Assembly (NCBI GenBank): GCA_903821875.1 | Contig: CAIJMU010000187.1 | Location: 22,905 to 86,904 of the forward strand | Direction of reading: 5' to 3' | DNA from: an uncultured Spirochaetota bacterium | GTDB taxonomy: Bacteria > Spirochaetota > Spirochaetia > Treponematales > Rectinemataceae | Length of the DNA: 64,000 nt | Shown here: positions 33,923 through 42,029 of the stretch, in pieces | Layout: every line of letters starts with the position of its first letter | Position numbering within the stretch: position 1 is the first letter of the stretch | The notes under the pieces: model-generated | Databases searched by the model: none | Seen by the model: only the letters and a program-made list of their open reading frames with translations | Told to the model about the DNA's origin: nothing | Made by a program: the position numbers and the translations under genes

Positions 33923-34750
33923 TCATCCCTTCACGCCGCCGGCGGACACGCCCCGGATGAGGAAGCGCTGCATCGAGACGGTGAAAATAAATATAGGCAG
34001 TAGTAGTATGGTCCCGCCAGCGCAGACCTGGCCCCAGGTCAGGATGTCCGAGCCTATGAGGCTGTTGATGGAGACAGGCGCAGTCCTTGCATTGATGCCC
34101 GTGAGGATGAGGGCGTAGAGGAACTCGTTCCAGCTGTTGATGAAGGCGAAGACCGCCCCAACCACGAGGCCGGGCGAGACGATGGGAAGGAAGACGCGGC
34201 GGAACACCCCGAAACGTGTGCAGCCATCCACCATGGCAGCCTCCTCGTAGCTCTTGTCCACTGCCGTGAAGAAGGGGAGGAGGAGCCAGATCACGTAGGG
34301 CACGTTGAAACTCGTGTGCGCAAGCGTGAGTCCGAAGACCGTGTCGCGGATGCCGAGGGACTTGAACATCAAGTACAGGGCAATGACCAGGGAGATCTGC
34401 GGCAGCATGCGGAAAACCAGGAAGCTGTAGGCCAGGAGGTTCCTGCCCTTGAACCTGAAGCGCGATATCCCGTAGGCGGCCATCGCGGCGACGATGATCG
34501 ACGCTGCAGTCGACAGGAGGCCGACCTCGACCGAGGTCCACAAGGACTTCACGAAGCCGGGACGGGCGAGAACCAGTTCGTAGCTCCGGAGCGAGAGCTG
34601 GGAGAATTCGAAGGGCTTCGCCGAGAGGATGATGACGTCCCTCCGGAAGCCATTCAAGAGGGTGATCCCGATCGGGAAGAGCTCCACAATCAGCACCAGG
34701 AAGGCTGCGACGGCGATCGCGATATTCACGATTGGACGGTTTCGCTTCAT
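33923..34750 (-). CDS. Sugar ABC transporter permease (MalG type)
   Basis: A 275-residue permease with six membrane segments and the EAA loop YEEAAMVDGCTRFGVFRRVF LP typical of carbohydrate importers. The N-terminus MKRNRPIVNIAIAVAAFLVL is the first membrane helix. The ATG at 34750 overlaps the preceding permease stop (TGATG), which rules out the longer frame. Lying directly before the sulfoquinovosidase, it most likely imports SQ or SQ-glycerides, as analogous ABC importers do in other SQ loci. No ATPase is encoded in this unit. Confidence 0.88.
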   Translation of the reverse strand: MKRNRPIVNIAIAVAAFLVLIVELFPIGITLLNGFRRDVIILSAKPFEFSQLSLRSYELVLARPGFVKSLWTSVEVGLLSTAASIIVAAMAAYGISRFRFKGRNLLAYSFLVFRMLPQISLVIALYLMFKSLGIRDTVFGLTLAHTSFNVPYVIWLLLPFFTAVDKSYEEAAMVDGCTRFGVFRRVFLPIVSPGLVVGAVFAFINSWNEFLYALILTGINARTAPVSINSLIGSDILTWGQVCAGGTILLLPIFIFTVSMQRFLIRGVSAGGVKG

Positions 34751-35724
34751 CAGTTGCCGGCCTTCCGCTCGAGTTCTTCGAGACTCATGTTGCGGCGCAC
34801 GAGGGTAAGTGCGAAGACCACGGACAGGACGAGGAGGAAGATGGCCATCGCACTGGCCATGCCGACCTTCATGTAGGTAAAGGCCTGCTTGTTGGCGTAG
34901 AGGGAGAACAGGAGGGTCGCTGTCCCGGGGCCGCCTTCGGTCATGGCGAAGACCTCGCTGAAGATGCGGAGCGCGTCGATGAGGCGGAGGAGGAGGGCTG
35001 TCATGATGGTCGGCGTGAGCAGCGGCGTGATGATGATCCTCACACGCTGCCAGTAGCGCGCCCCGTCGATCTCGGCGGCCTCGAGGAGTTCGCCGGGAAT
35101 GTTGCTGAGGCCAGCGTAGATGAGCATGAACATGAAGGGCCACATTCGCCAGATGTCCTGGAGGATGACTGCCGCGTAGGCCCAGCCCGGCGTACCAAGC
35201 CAGGAGGTCTCCGGAATGCCCAGGGCCACGAGGATCTGTGCGAGGGGGCCGTAGCGCGGCTGGAGCATGAAGCGCCAGATGATGCCAGAGAGGACAGGGA
35301 GAAAGAACACAGGAAGAAGGAGGAGGGTCCGTACAAAGCCCGCGCCGAAGAACTCACGGTTGAGGAGGAGGGCAGCGGCGTAGCCCAGGATCAGCTCGAT
35401 GGGAAGCGCGATGAAGACAAAGCCCAGCTGGAGCCTGAGCGAGTTCCAGAATTCGCTGTCGGTGAAGAGTGTCAGGTAGTTTCCCATGCCCACAAAGACC
35501 CTGGGGCCGAGTCCCTCCGAGAGGGGCCAGTTCCAGGTCGACACGAAAAGGGAAAACAGTATTGGGAATATCAGTACAGCGAAGACCACCAGGAGGGCAG
35601 GAGCGAGAAAGAGAAGGGGCGCCCCCCCCCTCCCCGACCGCTTCGCGCGTGTCGGGAAAGGCGTAGCGCCCCCTGTTTCGTCTTTCCCGCTGCTGCCGCT
35701 AGTAGCCGGCTTTGGAGAGGACAT
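34750..35724 (-). CDS. Sugar ABC transporter permease (MalF/UgpA type)
   Basis: A 324-residue permease with a ~35-residue polar N-terminus, six membrane segments and the EAA loop LLEAAEIDGARYWQRVRIIITPLL. It pairs with the downstream permease to form the membrane channel of the proposed sulfoquinovose importer. Its start overlaps the end of the binding-protein gene by 26 bp; a later start is possible but would remove only the polar N-terminus. Confidence 0.86.
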   Translation of the reverse strand: MSSPKPATSGSSGKDETGGATPFPTRAKRSGRGGAPLLFLAPALLVVFAVLIFPILFSLFVSTWNWPLSEGLGPRVFVGMGNYLTLFTDSEFWNSLRLQLGFVFIALPIELILGYAAALLLNREFFGAGFVRTLLLLPVFFLPVLSGIIWRFMLQPRYGPLAQILVALGIPETSWLGTPGWAYAAVILQDIWRMWPFMFMLIYAGLSNIPGELLEAAEIDGARYWQRVRIIITPLLTPTIMTALLLRLIDALRIFSEVFAMTEGGPGTATLLFSLYANKQAFTYMKVGMASAMAIFLLVLSVVFALTLVRRNMSLEELERKAGN

Positions 35725-36976
35725 CGTTGGTCTCTTTCACGATGGCCTTTACAGCGTCAGCGGTGGGCAGCTGTCCGGTGATGCCCTGGACCCAGTACTT
35801 CTTCACGATGTCCTGGACCTGGGCCACTTCCTTGAACCTCGGGCGGGCTACGGCATATTTCATGGAATCGGCGATGGCAGCGAGCCAGGGCATCTTCTTG
35901 GCATACTGGGGATCGGTGAGGACATCGGCGCGGGCCGGGATGGCGTTGCCTTCGACGACCTTCTGGGCCATGGCCTTGGAGGTCCACCAATAGGCGAACT
36001 CGGCGCCGCCAGCCTTGTTCTTGGCTGCGACAGGAATGCCGACTGCCCAGGCACCGCGGACGGCTACGCGCTTGGACGGGCCTCCGGGGGGCGCCGAGTA
36101 ATAGACCTTGCCGGAGACCAGGGAGGTATCGGGATTCTCATAGCTGGCGATGTAGGAAGGCCAGTGGAACTGGGTCCATGCGCCCTTGGGGTCGGTGGTG
36201 AAGGAAGCAATGCGCTCGTTGTGTGCCCAGGTCTCGGAGCCCTTGGGGGACATGGTCATGAGCCTCTTGTAGAACTCCATTCCAGTGACAGCCTTGGTCT
36301 CGTCGAGGACGACCTTGGGCTTGCCGTTGACCCAGTTGATGAAACTGGTGCCGAAGGACTCCCACATGTAGATGGCTTCGGCATGGACGCCGGCTGCACC
36401 GCCGTTGAAGGGACCAAAGCCACCGACGCCGAGGGCGCTGAAGAAGCTGACCTCGTCATCGAGCTGCTTGAAGGTTACCGGCACAACGAGTTCGTAGCCA
36501 TACTTGGCCTTGAAGTCCTTCTTGTACTGCGGATTGTCGATCAGGTCCTTCTTGGTGAACCACACATAGATGTTGCCGTTGATCGGGAAGGCGATGAGCT
36601 TGCCATCCCAGGTGCCGACGTCGAGCATGGCCGGGGTCACGCTGTCCTTCGGGGTCTTCTTGAAGACCTTGCCGTCGGGAAGGCTGTCCCAGGTTGACAT
36701 GAGGCTCGCGAAAACGGGGATGTTGCCCTCGTCCAAGGGAACGACATCGTAGTCGCTTGAGGTGGCGGTAACGCCGACCGAGGTCTTGGTAAGGACCTGG
36801 GGCGGGGCGACCATCTCGACTTCGACCTTGTAGCCGGTGGCTTTCTCGAAGTCGGGGATATTGGCCTGGATGATCTTGGCCAGGGGGTCGTCCCAGAGCA
36901 GGACCTTGATGGACTGCGAACTTACCGCGACAGCCATGGACGCGAGAACGAGCGCAGCGAGGATGAGCTTTTTCAT
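35699..36976 (-). CDS. Sugar-binding protein of the proposed sulfoquinovose importer
   Basis: A 425-residue family-1 extracellular solute-binding protein with signal sequence KKLILAALVLASMAVAVSSQ. The mature protein shows the usual features of carbohydrate binders (DVVPLDEGNIPVFASL, DVGTWDGKLIAFPINGNIYV, GAWAVGIPVAAKN). It is the first gene of the importer-SQase transcript: a consensus promoter (37013-37041), an operator-like palindrome (37048-37068) and an AAGGAGG ribosome site precede it. SQ or SQ-glycerol is inferred as ligand from the downstream sulfoquinovosidase. Confidence 0.88.
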   Translation of the reverse strand: MKKLILAALVLASMAVAVSSQSIKVLLWDDPLAKIIQANIPDFEKATGYKVEVEMVAPPQVLTKTSVGVTATSSDYDVVPLDEGNIPVFASLMSTWDSLPDGKVFKKTPKDSVTPAMLDVGTWDGKLIAFPINGNIYVWFTKKDLIDNPQYKKDFKAKYGYELVVPVTFKQLDDEVSFFSALGVGGFGPFNGGAAGVHAEAIYMWESFGTSFINWVNGKPKVVLDETKAVTGMEFYKRLMTMSPKGSETWAHNERIASFTTDPKGAWTQFHWPSYIASYENPDTSLVSGKVYYSAPPGGPSKRVAVRGAWAVGIPVAAKNKAGGAEFAYWWTSKAMAQKVVEGNAIPARADVLTDPQYAKKMPWLAAIADSMKYAVARPRFKEVAQVQDIVKKYWVQGITGQLPTADAVKAIVKETNDVLSKAGY

Positions 36977-37012
36977 GAAGGCCTCCTTGAGGGGTGTGCT
37001 TCTCAGAAAACC

Positions 37013-37041
37013 ACTACAACATGGCTCGAGAAGGCTGTCAA
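37013..37041 (-). promoter_or_regulatory. Promoter of the SQ importer-SQase transcript
   Basis: Leftward: -35 TTGACA (perfect, 37041-37036), 17-bp spacer, -10 TGTAGT (37018-37013). The transcript would start near 37006, 30 bp before the binding-protein ATG. Confidence 0.75.
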
Positions 37042-37047
37042 CACGAT

Positions 37048-37068
37048 TTCATTAAAACCTTTAACTAA
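37048..37068. promoter_or_regulatory. ROK-operator-like site upstream of the importer
   Basis: On the minus strand the site contains TTAGTTAAAGGTTTTAAT and matches the perfect palindrome at 19694-19714 at 15 of 21 positions. It lies 6 bp upstream of the -35 element, a position compatible with activation, looping or occlusion of an upstream element. It links importer and catabolic operon to one regulator. Confidence 0.6.
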
Positions 37069-37087
37069 TTCGCGGCTCTCCCGGCAT

Positions 37088-38086
37088 CTAGGCCGACGGC
37101 AGCCCGACGATCCGGCCGATCCGCTCCCTCCCCTCGCTCTTGTAGGCCCCGTCACGCGCGTTGAAATAGAGGTAGACGGCCCCATCGGTGGGATTGATCC
37201 GGAAATCGCAGGCATAGACGTGGGAACTCCGCCAGCCGGGGGAGGGGGCAAGGAGGGGTTCGTCACGAGCGAGCTCGAAGTGGAGCCCGTCGGAGGACCT
37301 GAGGATGAAGAGGGCGGATCGCGAGCTGCCCTCAGCTCCCTGGGTGAGCTTGTTCTGGAGGCCGATCCATCCGTCCTCAAGCTCCAGCACCTTGATGGAG
37401 CCCGCGCCGAGGGCGCCTGGCGCGGCGTCGCTGGCAGGGTCCAGGAGGGGAGCCGGTGGCGCGGAGAAGGGGCCATGGATGGAGGGGGCATCGGAGGCGC
37501 CGATGAACTTCGGCTCATCGAAGCCGCAGTCGGGAATGGTCACCAGGGAGGCCGAGAACCAGAGCCTCCAGCCGCCAGGAGTGGCCCCGCCTGGCAGGCC
37601 GACCCCTCCGGGCAGGCCGATCGGCACGAGGCAGGGGTTGGAAACCGACTGGCCGAGCGCGCCTGCATCCGACCAGAAAAAGGAGGATTCCAGGAGTGTC
37701 ACCGGCTCCGACCAGGCGACAGCGTCAGCACTCATCCGTAGTTCGATGCTGGACTTCCAGCTCGGCCGCCGGGGAAGCATCTGCATCGGCAGGGCGAAGG
37801 GTCGGTAGCGCTCGTAGGCCAGGATGTAGCCTTCCTTGACCCTCCGCACGAAGGGTCGCATGCCCCAGGGAAGGACCCGACCCCGGCTTTCCCAGGACAG
37901 GCCGTCATCCGACTCGTAGCGCCGGAGCCCGAAGGCGTCATGGGCGAAAAGCAGCCAATTGTGGCCGGGTGTCTCGTGGGGGAAGAGAAAGGTGGGATCG
38001 GCCAGGACCGGCGAAGGCCAGGGCGGCTCGATGAGGGGGATGCCTGGGTCCTCCCAGCGGAGGGCGAGGAATTGTCCGATCGTCAT
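37088..38086 (-). CDS. Five-bladed beta-propeller, glycoside-hydrolase-like (GH43/GH32-type fold)
   Basis: A 332-residue protein with repeated beta-propeller motifs (DPTFLFPHETPGHNWLLFAH, DAFGLRRYESDDGLSWESRG, ASLVTIPDCGFDEPKFIGAS, HVYACDFRINPTDGAVYLYF). This pattern is typical of the GH43/GH32/GH130 five-bladed propellers, but I cannot place the catalytic acids with confidence. No signal peptide. It starts within the stop of the upstream RlmN-like gene (ATGA) and ends just before the SQ importer promoter region. A role in removing sugars from SQ glycosides would fit the neighbourhood but is only suggested. Confidence 0.65.
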   Translation of the reverse strand: MTIGQFLALRWEDPGIPLIEPPWPSPVLADPTFLFPHETPGHNWLLFAHDAFGLRRYESDDGLSWESRGRVLPWGMRPFVRRVKEGYILAYERYRPFALPMQMLPRRPSWKSSIELRMSADAVAWSEPVTLLESSFFWSDAGALGQSVSNPCLVPIGLPGGVGLPGGATPGGWRLWFSASLVTIPDCGFDEPKFIGASDAPSIHGPFSAPPAPLLDPASDAAPGALGAGSIKVLELEDGWIGLQNKLTQGAEGSSRSALFILRSSDGLHFELARDEPLLAPSPGWRSSHVYACDFRINPTDGAVYLYFNARDGAYKSEGRERIGRIVGLPSA

Positions 38087-39207
38087 GGCAGCGCTCCTTT
38101 AGGGTCCGTGGCGAGCACCGATGAGCCTGCCCGCAGCTGGCCGCAGGCAGCCATGATGTGGGAACCCTTGCGGCTGCGGGTCCTTACCTGGCAACCCTCG
38201 GCCTCGAGGAGGGCAGCGAAGGCGGAGACCTCAGCATCGGTGGGGGCACGCGCCAGGGGTCGCGAGCCGGGATTGTAGGGGATCAGGTTGAACATGGCGC
38301 GGGCGCGGCCTTCGCTTCCGGGAAGGCCGCGCCCAAGGGCGGAGGCGAAGGCAGCAGCAGCCCTGGCGTCGGCGGGCCCGTCGTTGATGCCCGGGAGAAG
38401 GCACCAATTAAGCGCAAGCACGAAGTTGCGCCTCCCGGGGTAGACTGCCAGGGCGGCGGCGAGGGCGGCGAGGCCCGAGCGTCCGTTGACCGGCATGAGG
38501 CGCGACCGTGTCTCGTCGTCGGCCGCATTCAGGCTGAGGGACAGGTTAAGGCGCCTGTGGCCACGCTCCCGCAGGGTGGCGATGCCTGATACGATGCCCG
38601 AGGTGCAGACCGTGATCCGCTCCCAGGAGAACCCGAGGCCGCGCCGCTCGGTGAGCACCTTAAGCGCTGCAAGGAGGTTCTCGAGGTTGTCGAGGGGCTC
38701 CCCCATTCCCATGAACACCACATTGCCTGGCTCCCAGCCAAGGAGGACGCGCGCGGTGACCAGCTGGGCCACGATCTCGGCCGCATCAAGGTCGCGGACA
38801 AGTCCACCATGCCCGGTCTCGCAGAAGGAGCAGGCCATGCGGCAGCCCACCTGCGAGGACAGGCAGATGGTCGCACGCTTCCGTCCGTCAGGGCGAGGCG
38901 GCATTGGAATGAGGACGCACTCGACCTCGGCGCCATCCCCGCAGGCCATTACCGCCTTGACTGTCGCGCCGAACTCCCCCTCTTCCTCGACGCAGCGCCG
39001 CACGTCGAGGAGCTTCACCCCGAAGGCACCTTCGTAGGCGGCTACGGACCTGTCAGCGAGACCGAGCCCTTCGAGGTCGAGTCGGCCACGCTCGAAGGCC
39101 CGCGCATAGACCCTGCCCGCCACGCCCCGCCCCGAGGGAAGGGAGGCCACTTGGGCTTCGAAGCCGGCAAAGCTGAGTCCGAGAACGTCATGATTTATTA
39201 CTGCCAC
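38083..39207 (-). CDS. RlmN/Cfr-type radical SAM rRNA methyltransferase
   Basis: A ~374-residue radical SAM enzyme. The [4Fe-4S] motif is Cys122-x3-Cys126-x2-Cys129 (GCRMACSFCETG), followed by VFMGMGEPLDN and SLSLNAADDETRSRLMPVN. The C-terminus SRKGSHIMAACGQL contains the Cys that forms the methyl-carrying intermediate in RlmN/Cfr. Expected target: adenosine 2503 of 23S rRNA (and some tRNAs for RlmN). I chose the GTG at 39207 because the N-terminus then reads VAVINHDVLGLSFAGFEAQV as in the family; the frame continues upstream without family resemblance and no good ribosome site is seen, so the start is uncertain. Confidence 0.85.
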   Translation of the reverse strand: MAVINHDVLGLSFAGFEAQVASLPSGRGVAGRVYARAFERGRLDLEGLGLADRSVAAYEGAFGVKLLDVRRCVEEEGEFGATVKAVMACGDGAEVECVLIPMPPRPDGRKRATICLSSQVGCRMACSFCETGHGGLVRDLDAAEIVAQLVTARVLLGWEPGNVVFMGMGEPLDNLENLLAALKVLTERRGLGFSWERITVCTSGIVSGIATLRERGHRRLNLSLSLNAADDETRSRLMPVNGRSGLAALAAALAVYPGRRNFVLALNWCLLPGINDGPADARAAAAFASALGRGLPGSEGRARAMFNLIPYNPGSRPLARAPTDAEVSAFAALLEAEGCQVRTRSRKGSHIMAACGQLRAGSSVLATDPKGALP

Positions 39208-39316
39208 GGCACCATTGTCGGTGTTGGAGGCCCGCGACGCAACATGGCTGCCCCGGTTCGACCCCCACGATCCGCAGTGCCTTGCGGAAAAAACCTGTAG
39301 CCGACAGAATCTGGCA

Positions 39317-40180
39317 ATGCCTCCCCTACTCCTCGCCCTCGTCGCAATCGGCATCTGGAGCAGCCTTGCGCTGCTTACCACCCTCGTCGCGGGACTGCCG
39401 CCCCTGTTCTCAACTGGTGTGGCCCTCTGCATCGGCGGCCTCGTGGGCCTGCCAGGAGTCCGCAACTGGCGGCTTCCTCCCTTTACCTTCGCTGTCGGGG
39501 TCGGAGGCATCTTCGGCTACCATGCCCTCCTCTTCGCCGCTTTTTCCCTCGCACCGGCAGTCGAGGTCAATCTCCTCAACTACCTCTGGCCCCTCCTGAT
39601 CGTGCTGCTGTCACCACTCGTCCTCCGGGGACTCAGGCTGACCCCGCGCCACGTGGCGGGTGCAGTGGCGGGACTTTCGGGAGCTGTGCTCATTGCCACG
39701 GGAGGAGGACCGATAGGGGCGGCTTCAGGTGGCCAGCTTCCCAACCAGCTCGCAGGCTATCTTCTGGCGCTGTCCGCAGCCCTTGTATGGGCTGTCTACT
39801 CGCTCATGACCAAGCGTGTGCCGCCCTTTCCCACGAGCGCCGTCGGAGGATTCTGCCTCGCTTCGGGGCTCCTCTCGCTCGCGCTCTTCCGCCTCAGCGG
39901 CGGGGCCACGTTTGTCATGCCGCATCCGAACCCGGGCGAATGGCTGGCCCTCGCCGCCCTGGGCATAGGCCCCATGGGTGCAGCCTTTTTCGCCTGGGAC
40001 GCAGCGCTCAAGCGGGGCGACCCACGCATCATTGGCTCCCTGGCCTATCTCACGCCCCTCCTGTCGACCATGAACCTCGTGCTGTTCGGGGGAAAGAAGG
40101 TCGGGCCCCTGGCCTTGGTCGCCCTTGTCCTGATTGTCGGAGGGGCCGCCCTCGGAGCCCTCGGAAAACGCAGTCGCTAG
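39317..40180 (+). CDS. EamA/DMT-family transporter
   Basis: A 287-residue integral membrane protein with ten hydrophobic segments and two EamA repeats. The sequence SLAPAVEVNLLNYLWPLLIV, AGYLLALSAALVWAVYSLMT and GPMGAAFFAWDAALKRGDP resembles YddG-like aromatic amino-acid or metabolite exporters. The ATG at 39317 starts directly at the first membrane helix; the frame is open upstream but shows no signal. The 3' end overlaps the end of the convergent Fur-family gene by 4 bp. Confidence 0.85.
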   Translation: MPPLLLALVAIGIWSSLALLTTLVAGLPPLFSTGVALCIGGLVGLPGVRNWRLPPFTFAVGVGGIFGYHALLFAAFSLAPAVEVNLLNYLWPLLIVLLSPLVLRGLRLTPRHVAGAVAGLSGAVLIATGGGPIGAASGGQLPNQLAGYLLALSAALVWAVYSLMTKRVPPFPTSAVGGFCLASGLLSLALFRLSGGATFVMPHPNPGEWLALAALGIGPMGAAFFAWDAALKRGDPRIIGSLAYLTPLLSTMNLVLFGGKKVGPLALVALVLIVGGAALGALGKRSR

Positions 40181-40638
40181 GCGAGGGTCGAGACCGTGCA
40201 GCTTGGGCAGATACCAGTTATGAAGTATTGAGACGATTCGGCTATGAAGCCCAGGGGCAGTTCCGGCAGCGACGCCGCTTGGAGCCCGCCAAGGTCGACG
40301 ACGCATCCGCAGCTCCTGCAGGCGAAGTGGGCATGGGAGGAGACCTCTGCGTCGAAGCGCAGCTGGCTCCCCGTGATGGCAAGTTCCTGGGCGATGCCGG
40401 CTCCCACGAAGAGTTCGAGGGTGGAATAGACAGTGGTGCGGGACAGTGTCGGCATCTCGGGCGAGAGCTGCCGGTGGATGGCGTCGGCGGAGGGATGCTC
40501 GCGGGTCGAGGCTAAGGCCTCGTAGATTCGGAGACGCTGGGGCGAGGGCTGGATCCCCTTTTCACGAAGAAAGCTTGCTGTGTTCAGGAGGCCCCCGATC
40601 GGCGCTGCCGTGGAGGGGCAGGAAGCCTGCCTCTCCAC
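40177..40638 (-). CDS. Fur/PerR-family regulator
   Basis: A 153-residue metal-dependent regulator. The winged helix is QPSPQRLRIYEALASTREHP-SADAIHRQL with recognition segment LSRTTVYSTLELF; the structural zinc site is CRSCG and CPSC. The dimer domain has the metal-binding H-x-H pattern (SSHAHFACRSCG). The rubrerythrin gene just upstream on the same strand and the palindrome before it point to a peroxide-sensing PerR role rather than iron-sensing Fur. The frame starts at a GTG (40638) 9 bp after the rubrerythrin stop. Confidence 0.85.
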   Translation of the reverse strand: MERQASCPSTAAPIGGLLNTASFLREKGIQPSPQRLRIYEALASTREHPSADAIHRQLSPEMPTLSRTTVYSTLELFVGAGIAQELAITGSQLRFDAEVSSHAHFACRSCGCVVDLGGLQAASLPELPLGFIAESSQYFITGICPSCTVSTLA

Positions 40639-40647
40639 GTCGGTAGC

Positions 40648-41196
40648 CTACTTGAAATAGCGGTTAAGAAGTCCGCGGAAGGCCGCGCCGTGGCGGGCCT
40701 CGTCCTTGCACATCTCGTGGACAGTGTCGTGGATCGCGTCGTAGCCGAGTTCCTTGGCACGCTTGGCGATCTTGAGCTTGCCCTCGCAGGCGCCGAACTC
40801 GGCGTCGGCGCGGAGCATGAGGTTGGTCTTGGTATCAGCGTGGACGACCTCGCCCAGGAGCTCGGCAAAGCGGGAAGCATGGTCGGCTTCCTCGAAGGCT
40901 ATGCGCTTGTAGGCTTCTGCCACTTCGGGATAGCCCTCGCGGTCGGCCTGCCTGCTCATCGCAAGGTACATCCCTACCTCGGTGCACTCACCGGCAAAGT
41001 TCATCTTGAGGCCCTCGACCACCTCGGCGTCCAGACCCTTGGCCACGCCAATGCGGTGCTCGTCAGCCCAGGCAGCGTTGTTGGCAGCCTTCTTTTCAGT
41101 GAACTTGTCTTTTGGGGCCTTGCACTGGGGGCAGGCCGCAGGCGCCTCATCGCCGATAAACACATAGCCGCAGACTGAGCAGATGAAGGTTTTCAT
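40648..41196 (-). CDS. Rubrerythrin (rubredoxin-first type)
   Basis: A 182-residue peroxide reductase. Residues 1-35 hold a rubredoxin-like iron site Cys6-x2-Cys9 and Cys23-x2-Cys26 ([20 protein letters not shown]), and the remainder a four-helix diiron domain with ligand motifs [20 protein letters not shown] and KDEARHG. The rubredoxin-first order is that of reverse rubrerythrin, used by anaerobes against hydrogen peroxide. Start ATG at 41196 follows GAGGAGCT; the longer frame from 41238 lies inside the operator. Likely repressed by the co-transcribed PerR-like protein. Confidence 0.92.
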   Translation of the reverse strand: MKTFICSVCGYVFIGDEAPAACPQCKAPKDKFTEKKAANNAAWADEHRIGVAKGLDAEVVEGLKMNFAGECTEVGMYLAMSRQADREGYPEVAEAYKRIAFEEADHASRFAELLGEVVHADTKTNLMLRADAEFGACEGKLKIAKRAKELGYDAIHDTVHEMCKDEARHGAAFRGLLNRYFK

Positions 41197-41223
41197 GAAA
41201 GCTCCTCTAGGTATGGATGGGAA

Positions 41224-41238
41224 TTGTACAAAGTACAA
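41224..41238. promoter_or_regulatory. Palindromic box upstream of rubrerythrin
   Basis: TTGTACAAAGTACAA is a perfect inverted repeat (TTGTAC/GTACAA around AAA), 28 bp upstream of the rubrerythrin ATG and within the likely core promoter (a TTGAAA lies further upstream on the minus strand). Best candidate for the site of the adjacent Fur/PerR-type regulator. Confidence 0.6.
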
Positions 41239-41368
41239 GTCTGTTGTAATTTCAAACTATGGGAATGTCAAGGGCCTAGCAAGGCAGCGAAGTGCTACCG
41301 CTAGGCGAGCCAGACCCTCCGGAGCGCCAGGCCTTCATCACCGTCCTGGAGGGCCTGGGCAGCTGGAT

Positions 41369-41869
41369 CTAAAGCTTTAAAAGCACACCGATATACGAGG
41401 CGCTGAGCCCTCCCTCGAGGTTGATGGCCAGATTCTTCGAAAGAAAATAGCTCGAGCCGCCTATCGAACTGAGATTTGGCGAAGGAAGAATGGCGATCCC
41501 GATGCCTATATAGCTGTCGAGATTGGACAGCCAACGGATTTTTTCAGGGAGTTCCAGCGAGCTCCAGGCGAAGTGGACAGTACCCAGCACTCCTGCAGAT
41601 ATGTCGACCCTTCCAACTCCCAGGGCCAGTCCAGCCCTGCCGGCCGCGCCGTAGGTAAAGGGAAGTCTTTCATCGATCTTGAATGATCCTATGACATATT
41701 CGACTCCCCCTCCCACGCCTACTCCCGTCGCGTAACCCAGGCCCAGGCCGGCGTTGGCGATGAGGGAGTTCGGTGGGTTGAGCATGCCCTTGACGGCATA
41801 GGTCTCGCCCATGGCGAGGAATGAAAGCAGGGCCAGAACGATCACGAAAGCAGTGAATCTCTTGCTCAT
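41369..41869 (-). CDS. Small secreted beta-rich protein
   Basis: A 166-residue protein with a clear signal sequence (RFTAFVIVLALLSFLAMGETYA). The mature part is glycine-rich with amphipathic strands (NAGLGLGYATGVGVGGGVEY, AAGRAGLALGVGRVDISAGV, NLAINLEGGLSASYIGVLLKL) and ends in a hydrophobic strand, so it probably forms a small outer-membrane barrel. No family recognised. ATG at 41869 is preceded by a GGAGG-type site. Confidence 0.6.
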   Translation of the reverse strand: MSKRFTAFVIVLALLSFLAMGETYAVKGMLNPPNSLIANAGLGLGYATGVGVGGGVEYVIGSFKIDERLPFTYGAAGRAGLALGVGRVDISAGVLGTVHFAWSSLELPEKIRWLSNLDSYIGIGIAILPSPNLSSIGGSSYFLSKNLAINLEGGLSASYIGVLLKL

Positions 41870-41959
41870 GAATACCTCCGTTCAGGATAGAAGCGAATGA
41901 GAGAATCAAGGTACGGAATCCCCGGCCTGGAGTCCACCCAGGAAGCCAGTGAAGGACTA

Positions 41960-41971
41960 GGGAACGTTCCC
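41960..41971. promoter_or_regulatory. LacI-type operator 1
   Basis: GGGAACGTTCCC, a perfect 12-bp palindrome with central CG as expected for LacI-family operators. It lies 8 bp upstream of the -35 of the lacI-type gene. Confidence 0.75.
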
Positions 41972-41979
41972 AATTTCCC

Positions 41980-42008
41980 TTGCGCACTTCACGAAGCTGT
42001 GTTACACT
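41980..42008 (+). promoter_or_regulatory. Promoter of the LacI-led operon
   Basis: -35 TTGCGC (41980-41985), 17-bp spacer, -10 TACACT (42003-42008). The start point would fall at about 42015, exactly at operator 2. Confidence 0.65.
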
Positions 42009-42014
42009 TTTGCT

Positions 42015-42026
42015 GGGAACGTTCCC
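42015..42026. promoter_or_regulatory. LacI-type operator 2
   Basis: A second identical GGGAACGTTCCC, 55 bp from operator 1 and ending three bases before the ATG. A bound repressor would block initiation, and the two copies could form a small DNA loop across the promoter. Confidence 0.75.
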
Positions 42027-42029
42027 AAT

